Below, in pieces: positions 36,713 through 42,819 of a stretch of DNA of 42,819 nucleotides. Source of the DNA: Scytalidium lignicola (Eukaryota > Ascomycota > Leotiomycetes). The stretch spans positions 1 through 42,819 of the forward strand of contig NCSJ02000349.1 of assembly GCA_002812745.2 (NCBI GenBank), given 5' to 3'. A model generated the notes under the pieces. The model saw only the letters and a list, made by a program, of their open reading frames with translations, was not told where the DNA came from and made no database searches. Every line of letters starts with the position of its first letter. Positions within the stretch are counted from its first letter, which is position 1. Made by a program: the position numbers and the translations under genes.

Positions 36713-37981
36713 TCAAATCCCCCAAACATCACAAATATGACCCACAATCTCCTCCGGCGCCGTATCACAAATATTATGCGCACCCTCAACACTCCTCCAC
36801 TCAACCTTGGCTTCCGCACCCTGAAGCAACTCCTCCACATCGGGCTTCAACTCCTCAGGAACAACGATAGGATCTTGGGTTGCTGTAACGATCAAGATAG
36901 TCCGTTTCTGAAGACCGAGACGTTTCCATGCTGCGTATTGTTTTGCGCCCGGTGCGTAAAGGGCATTTGAGATGAATGAGCGGATGAAACCGTCGTGTGT
37001 TTGGACGTTCCAATGAACGGCTGAGAGGGCGCTGATGTGAGGGTATTTTAGGGAAGCTGAGGCGAGCTTGGGTGGGCTGAAGGAGGTTAGCACGTGATAC
37101 CTTCGAGGAGCGCCATGAATTCGGATGTAGCGGGATGTGGACTTACGCGGCGATCTCTGAGGTAGCGATGTCTGCGTTCTCCTTGGGAAAAAGAGGCTTC
37201 TGTAATCTTTTCTTGAGAAGCGGTACGAGGAAGCGCTCTGGAACTATTTTAAAGACCTGTCTCATGTACTTCTGAGCACCAATGCGGCTCTCTCGGATGA
37301 GACTTGTTGGAACCAACAACACCAGAGAGTTTACCAAGTGTGGAAAGTAGCTAGTGAAAGTCATGGAAATTCCACCCCCGAGGGAGTAGCCGATCAGACT
37401 GAAGCCGCCATCTGGTCCTCCGGTCCATGAAAGGGGAGATGATGTGATGGCGATGAGGATTTGGGATGCGTAAAGTCTTTCGTCGTGCGGGAGATCGGCG
37501 GGTGAGTCGCTGTAGCCTCTTCCCCAGCCATCGAAGAGCATTACACGACATCCTTTCTCGACTAGGCCACGGGCAATGGCACCTAGTGCTAGGCAAGGTG
37601 GCGTGATTCCATGGATTAACAGGACTTTTCTCCCATCCTCTGGGCCCCATTCATAGACTCTCGTCGTTCCGTACTGAAATTATATCAGTAGATTATATCG
37701 CTAAAAGACTTGTGAAGACACACCGGACTCTCAACATCTCTTGCGCCAGGCAGCGCGTCAGGAGGATACGGCAATAAGGCCTTTTCAGCATCGGTGAGCT
37801 TGGGAAGGAGCGTAGTCGCTGGGCCCTTGATAATCTTCACCTTCTCCTCTCTGAATATGAGACGCGAAACGGTGATAGCAGTGAGTGTGGTGAAAACAGT
37901 GATAACGACAAGAAAGGAAGGATTCGTCGATGCGGGGTGCTGATGGATGAGGCGCGATACAGAATCCAGAATGCTAGCCAT
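36713..37981 (-). CDS. alpha/beta hydrolase with N-terminal membrane anchor
   Basis: Three exons: 37981-37724, 37673-37147 and 37076-36713 (1149 nt, 382 aa). Introns are 50 nt (GTGTGT...TTCAG) and 70 nt (GTAAGT, branch GCTAACC, TTCAG), both in frame. One hydrophobic segment near residues 21-43 suggests a membrane anchor. The fold follows: VLLIHG (oxyanion strand), GWGRGYSDSP, and the nucleophile elbow GYSLGG with Ser near residue 183. A TATQDPIVVP strand gives the acid Asp near 330, and the general base His is in GAHNICD near 362. The Ser-Asp-His triad is complete, so it should be an active serine hydrolase (esterase or lipase-like). The substrate cannot be read from sequence. It is the only clearly intact gene in the right third of the window. 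Confidence 0.92.
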
Positions 37982-38504
37982 GGCTTGAGGGTGTGATAAT
38001 TGTCGTTATGTTTCCTCGGAGCACTTGCTTCAGCCACCAAAGTATAAACAGAAAAGAAAAGGAAGAAACTGCAAGCAGGAGTAGAAGGACTGTTGCGGAG
38101 AAACGGTCAATATATTGTTGTCCGTACCCCTGAAGATGTCGGTCGGAACGGCTCTCAAAAGTAGCGATTTGAGCCCCACTATGTCAGCTGCCGGGGTATT
38201 ATTTCTCCGATGCTATTCAAGTTGTCTGTTCAGAAATGCAGCTCATCGATAACTTCAATAAAGAGTTGAATGTTGACTGCATCTCGCAGCTTTCTTCTGT
38301 CTTGCGAGTACTGGAACGGCCGTTACCGTAACAGGTCCCTCGAGACGAAGAACCGAACATGGACATCGCTACGACCTATCCTTCCTACTACCTCGAAACA
38401 CATACAAAACACGGTGAAAGAGGAGGAACTCGAGATCAGCTGCGAGGTCCTTTTGACTTGGCGCGAAGTCTTGCTAGTTCCTGAGCTTTGGGTCCTGTAG
38501 TACT
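37982..38504. other. intergenic region upstream of the hydrolase
   Basis: Promoter side of the minus-strand hydrolase and 3' side of the coiled-coil relic. No supported gene or motif. Confidence 0.45.
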
Positions 38505-39338
38505 CTACAAATCTTCTCCCGCATCATCCAGACCGCGATGTCTTTTGCGAGGTGGATTGTAGCCACAGTAGAAGAATTCCCCGTGGTCAGCGAGATGCTT
38601 TTGATTTGCTAAGAAGTCTTTGTATTTCCCGAGCTCTACCACCGTCATAGTGTCGTTTACGAAACAATAAACGACCTGATCACGCAATTCCTCAAACTTC
38701 TTCTCTAGGTCCTCCACAAGAACATAGTCAACGCCTGTCTGGCGGCCTGTTTTAGAGCTTTCGAAGCGTACTTTATACTTGGCATATCTCATAACATCCA
38801 ATCCCGTTTCAACCATTTCTCTTCAGTCTGTGAGAGACTGGCATCGACTTGCGCTTCCCGCTGCATGAGTTCCCCAAGATCCTGGCTGCTTGAGGCTTTT
38901 GCCTCGGCTAGCGCAGCTTGAATCTCCTTCTGCTCGGCCTCGAGCTTCCAACTCTATCAGGCGGTTCGTCTCAAATAGCTGTGCCTTTGATAACCTTATG
39001 CGCTCATCTTCATCATCGATCTCAAGCTTCAGGCTTACTAACTCTCTTTCTCTCTCCTTGATAGATTGCCGCGCTGCTTCTAGGTCTTTTTCCAGGCCGG
39101 TCACTCGACTTGTCACTCGACTTTTCGAGGCCTCTAGCCTCTTATCAACTTCGGCCTTGGCTGATTTCAGATCTGCCCAGTACGAGCTTGATACCTGCCT
39201 CAAGTCTTCCAAGTCCTGTTTTGTCTTGTCCAATTCCGCTTGCACGCTCCCTGTGGCTTGCAATGCTGTTCTTAAATCATTCAATTCTGTCTCCAAGCCA
39301 CGAAGTCGTTCTGCCTCTTTCCGTAAGGTTTCAGCATA
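38505..39338 (-). pseudogene. frameshifted coiled-coil protein gene
   Basis: Minus-strand coding sequence in three consecutive frames. From about 39338 to 38940 it reads a long heptad-type coiled coil (TLRKEAERLRGLETELNDLR... to ...LFETNRLIELEA). It shifts frame near 38940 and continues as EAEQKEIQAALAEAKASSSQ. It shifts again near 38818 into MVETGLDVMRYAKYKVRFE and ends PPRKRHRGLDDAGEDL. No ATG opens the first part. A TAA at 39339-39341 precedes it in a frame that also looks coding upstream (KKAYASKCS, then YAETLRKE), so the gene was longer. I do not recognise the family. With two indels, a stop and no start, a decayed gene is the best reading; paired assembly errors are the alternative. Confidence 0.65.
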
Positions 39339-39341
39339 TTA

Positions 39342-40507
39342 TGAACACTTAGATGCGTAAGCCTTCTTATATATTAGAATAGGGCTCATATGACGGCATT
39401 AAGTATCATCGATATGAGGAATATTACTATTTGCACAAAGGATCTAGATTTCAAGTGATTAACTTATTAATTGAGTGAAGAAAGGCCTCCAAGTCCGTTG
39501 AGTTACTGAAGAGACAAGCTAAAGCCCTATCATAAGAACATCTTACTTGCATCTTTATAGCTAGCCCAACTTTTGAATCCTATATGTCAATTTCTACTCG
39601 CCGTCATCATATGACAAGTTAGGATATTAAGGAGGTATAGGTCTTAGTATTGAGACACCTCCAAACCAGGGCTGGTGAGTTTACCAGCATCCATCTGCGG
39701 GGAGGCTCCTTCAAACAGAGATACTGGTATGTACATGGGTTGATTGCTAGACATTGACTTTTATAGAGTCAAACTCTCCTGGACAAAATCTATCAAGACC
39801 CTTCGAGGGTTACCAGGCGCTTCTCTTCCTAAGTTATGAATTCCTGGAACAGATGTGCGTCCGGTTAATCTAACGTATCAAAATTGCTGATATAAAATTG
39901 GGAACCTTTCTATCTAGTTCGTAAGTACTGTGTGTATTTGAGAAGTGGAGACTACTCTGAGTATCTCATATGATATTGAGCTTTGCGGATCGGGCCGCAG
40001 AGCTGTCTCAACGCTGAGGCAGTTCATTGCCTAAGGTTTCAAATGCACTGTTGCGCAAAGGAGGTAATATATCACATGACCCGACTAATTTGGAAGTTTA
40101 TTCAATTTTAGTCAGTCATGAATCTAAAGTCTCTGAGTAATAATCCTTGAATCTCAAGTCCCTATATTTTACAGATACCTGTTCATTGTTAAACTGTCGG
40201 TATAAGACAATATTTGCTGCCTTGCATGCAATAAGGCATCAGCGTGGTTTGATCGGAATGTCAATTGCGAAATTTTGCCGCCCCACCTCGAGGATATCAC
40301 GAAGACGAATGCCGTTTTGCAAGAGTGCAGTCCCGAGCTCACCCTGATAGCATCAGCTAAAACACGCTCTTTATCTATTCCAGCAAAACACACTCAAGGA
40401 CGGAAAATATATTGATATTTCTTTTGCAGCGGCGGGATAGCCACGTACGTCTTCAACGACCCTTTCATACCCCGCGCATCTTACCCATCATCAATACTGA
40501 AGGTATC
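39342..40507. other. gene-free region
   Basis: No supported gene. Open frames are under 75 codons on both strands and lack motifs. Moderately AT-rich and probably old intergenic or repeat-derived DNA. Confidence 0.4.
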
Positions 40508-41180
40508 ATGGCTTCAAGCATCGGTACCGACTGCTCGGATCTCGTGCAGGCTACCAAAGCGGGTGAACAGGTCCAGCAGCTTGTCCGGGATCTGCTGCAC
40601 TATTTCCGGGTTGAGGCTATTGGAGTGGCGAACGGATATTCCAAGGTGAAATGTGTGCAAGACGAGTCGGATATACTAGCTAAAATAAGATCGGAATTTA
40701 AAAAAGAGCTTGCTAGATCAAAGAAGGTATTGATTATACTAATAAATTAAAGATGAGAGCTAACAAGCTACTTTATTCTAGTTTTATTAAAAGCCTTTTA
40801 CGAAAGCTTTAAATCAAGACGTTCAAGATTCTTAATATATATTTACTAACCTCCAAAGTATAAAAGATTCAGGACACCGTCAAAGTTCAAGATTAAAAGA
40901 GGAGTTGTTAATTTCTTACTCAAAAACATATATAATGAAAGAGTAAAGGCTAAAAGAAGTGTTTGTAAATCGACGAAACCAGATTAGTAAAAGCTAATGT
41001 AAATGCTATTTGAGTAAAACGACATAAAACTATATGATACTTAAGAAATCAACATAAAGAAAAATCCAGAAAGACAGAAAACCTACAGAAAGCTAGTCTA
41101 TAATATTAATCGTATTGTCTTTATTACTAATAACCTCTATAATTAAGAAACCATCTAACGTAATAATAGTTTTTCTGTTA
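40508..41180 (+). pseudogene. gene with clean first exon and RIP-damaged second exon
   Basis: ATG 40508 opens a 73-codon exon (40508-40726) beginning MASSIGTDCSDLVQATKAG, a normal mixed-charge helical sequence. A good intron follows (40727-40781, 55 nt; GTATTG, branch GCTAACA, acceptor TCTAG). The exon after it reads coherently in phase (FY, stop, KPFTKALNQDVQDS, stop, YIFTNLQSIKDSGHRQ) but is broken by repeated TAA/TAG codons, as expected from CAA/CAG. From about 40735 the DNA becomes AT-rich, with an N at 41242, until about 41345. Without splicing the first exon would end after 7 more codons. Family unknown. It looks like a gene whose 3' part was duplicated elsewhere and hit by RIP. Confidence 0.55.
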
Positions 41181-41345
41181 AGGATTTTATAAATACTAAC
41201 TATTATCAAAATAACAATATATCAACACGAAATAATAAAAANGAATAAGAGGATTTACTATAAGATTTATGAGAAACAACAAGAAAAGAAGACAAACATA
41301 AGAAATAAGAGGTTACATAACAAAGATAAAGAAAACCAAAAGTAA
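40735..41345. other. third AT-rich (RIP-like) island
   Basis: Abrupt AT-rich block between normal DNA on both sides. It overlaps the damaged second exon described at 40508-41180. No independent gene is visible. Confidence 0.6.
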
Positions 41346-41845
41346 TGTGGAAGGTGTCTGCGATGGAAACAGGGATTAGAATATGACTTTGCAAATTAAA
41401 CAGGTTTGAATCTATCGAGAGACGAGAAGAGGATGGTTATACTATGCAGAGGAGAATGTACACTTCTCGTCAGCCCGTCCAAGATACAGGACCGTGGGGA
41501 TCAACATCTAGGTAATACCTTTTCCGAGACGGATATAGCTATTGCTATTCTCCTAGTTGGTGTTAGGCTATTGTCATCGAGTGGGAGTGTCGTGGAATAT
41601 AATTAATAGATACAGTCATACCGGCCATATTCGCAGCTCGACAAGAAAAGACTAATATTATATGCGGCTGGGGCCCTAAAACCGAGAAACAAGAAACGGA
41701 AATAGCTACTCTAAGCCAATGAATGAGACTTAGGAAAGGCTGTAAGCTGTGATTATATTTTATAGACCAGAATGAAAGAATTTTAACTCTATCTAAGCAA
41801 ATACAGAGTACATACTTCCTAACTCATTATTGATCTTTCGGGTAC
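41346..41845. other. intergenic region
   Basis: 3' flank of the minus-strand transporter relic. One 66-codon open frame at 41406-41606 has no motif and is not called. Confidence 0.4.
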
Positions 41846-42819
41846 TTACGTACCTACTTCAGACTTCGCGCCTCTTTGAGCCTCTTGCCGCTCCTCTCTT
41901 TCCTTGGTGGCTCGACGCCACTCTGGGCCATTCTTCATGATATACCAGAGAATCGGACTGAAGACGACGACGAGAAGGCCAAAGAATGTAGTTGTCCACC
42001 CAATGCCAATCTTGTTAATCAAAGGCACCACACCACTTGTCGCGCCAGCACCTAGCCAGCAACGGACCAGATTATTGGCCGCTGTAGCGCTACCAGCTTT
42101 CCCAGGATAGATGTCAATAAGCAAGATGGAAACGGTGTTTATTGATGCGCTAACACAGAAGCCGATCACGAAGAGGAGGATCAATGGGCCAGACAGATGG
42201 ACCTTGTATTGGACCATCCACCCAAAACCAACAAAACATGCTGAGCCGAGGGCCAAAGTAGGAATGACCACTTCCAAGCGTGCCCTTTCAATGGGGAAGT
42301 TGCTGAGATCGATATGACGATTATATTTCAGCGGCATACCCAAACGTTTCGCGTGCCACTTGAATCTCGAGTCAATGATCCGGCCACGGACAAAGCTGGC
42401 CATCAAAATTCCACAACCCAGAGGCAGATAGCAGAGTGCAATCTGTATCTGGTTAACGCCATACACCATTCCAAACTGGGAGGGAATCAGAGCCACGGTG
42501 GCATAGTAGCCGCAACAAAGTATACCGATGTACGCTAATATAAAGCCAGCCTCTTTCGTGAATACAATCTTGATTGTGTCAAGGGGATTAGGGAACCTCA
42601 ATTTTCTCATCCTCGCGAGCTCATCTCACTTCTCGTATGGGATAAGTCGTCCTTCTGCAATTAATCTCTTCTCCATCTTTGTATTGATGTAACAGCGGTT
42701 CCATTTAGGCGGTGGGATAGATCCATTGTCGACAACGTTCCTGCACGTTTCGGCCAAAAATAGAACTCCTGGGACAAACACCACACCCGTACAGATAAGT
42801 AAGAACCAGAATACTGAAT
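41846..42819 (-). pseudogene. MFS transporter (DHA1-type), C-terminal half, in-frame TGA, runs off window
   Basis: The minus frame is open from the window edge (SVFWFLLICTGVVFVPGVLF, a TM helix). It continues through the cytosolic loop ETCRNVVDNGSIPPPKWNR and EGRLIPYEK, then TGA at 42628-42626, then DELARMRKLRFPNPLDT and six further helices to WRRATKEREERQ and the stop at 41846. The loop and helices are those of DHA1 drug:H+ antiporters of fungi, which export toxic compounds or polyamines at the plasma membrane. The stop falls where the protein continues on both sides, so it is a nonsense change (CGA to TGA would do it) or a base error. A restart at the ATG at 42610 would give only the C-terminal six helices. 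The N-terminal half lies beyond the window. Confidence 0.82.

Noticed and set aside
38890..39360. 156-codon plus-strand Ser/Arg-rich open frame
   Set aside because: Exact antisense of the coiled-coil relic; Ser-rich shadow of Glu/Lys heptads.

Overview
The window is nuclear DNA of a filamentous ascomycete (Pezizomycotina; Leotiomycetes is my guess, not shown). The reasons are short spliceosomal introns (40-180 nt) with fungal donor, branch (CTAAC/CTGAC) and acceptor sites, typical fungal proteins, and large AT-rich blocks whose decay pattern is that of repeat-induced point mutation (RIP, C-to-T on either strand).

Left part, 2.0-19.9 kb, is gene-bearing and conserved. It holds a signal-peptide plus multi-TM DUF4203/TMEM198-like protein (minus), a 430-aa fungal protein of unknown function (plus), the mitochondrial single-stranded DNA-binding protein Rim1 (plus), glutathione synthetase (minus, convergent with RIM1), and a very large SNF2/ARIP4-ATRX-like chromatin remodeller (plus, divergent from glutathione synthetase). 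The remodeller carries two single-base frame breaks. One is exactly at an N. Both look like consensus errors rather than decay.

Middle part, 20.5-35.3 kb, is a relic landscape. From about 20.5 to 26.1 kb lies a RIP-destroyed Tad-type LINE on the minus strand. Its endonuclease motif and two reverse transcriptase motifs can still be read through C-to-T/G-to-A changes, and it has a TAA-rich 3' tail. From 26.1 to 28.5 kb is further A-rich wreckage that I could not identify. From 28.5 to 30.3 kb is a minus-strand protein gene that keeps one reading frame for about 560 codons but is cut by many TAA/TAG stops of the CAA/CAG-to-stop type. A Zn2Cys6 transcription factor relic (31.1-32.0 kb) shows the same kind of stops. 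A short C2H2-like ORF sits at 32.7 kb, and a second AT-rich island spans 33.8-35.3 kb.

Right part, 36.7-42.8 kb, mixes one intact gene with broken ones. The intact gene is a three-exon alpha/beta hydrolase (minus). The broken ones are a frameshifted coiled-coil gene, a gene whose first exon is clean while its second exon lies in a third AT-rich island, and the C-terminal half of an MFS transporter with an in-frame TGA that runs off the window edge.

I do not see a new defence, biosynthetic or other novel system. The most interesting content is the codon-resolved footprint of RIP in and next to repeats, reaching single-copy-looking genes.
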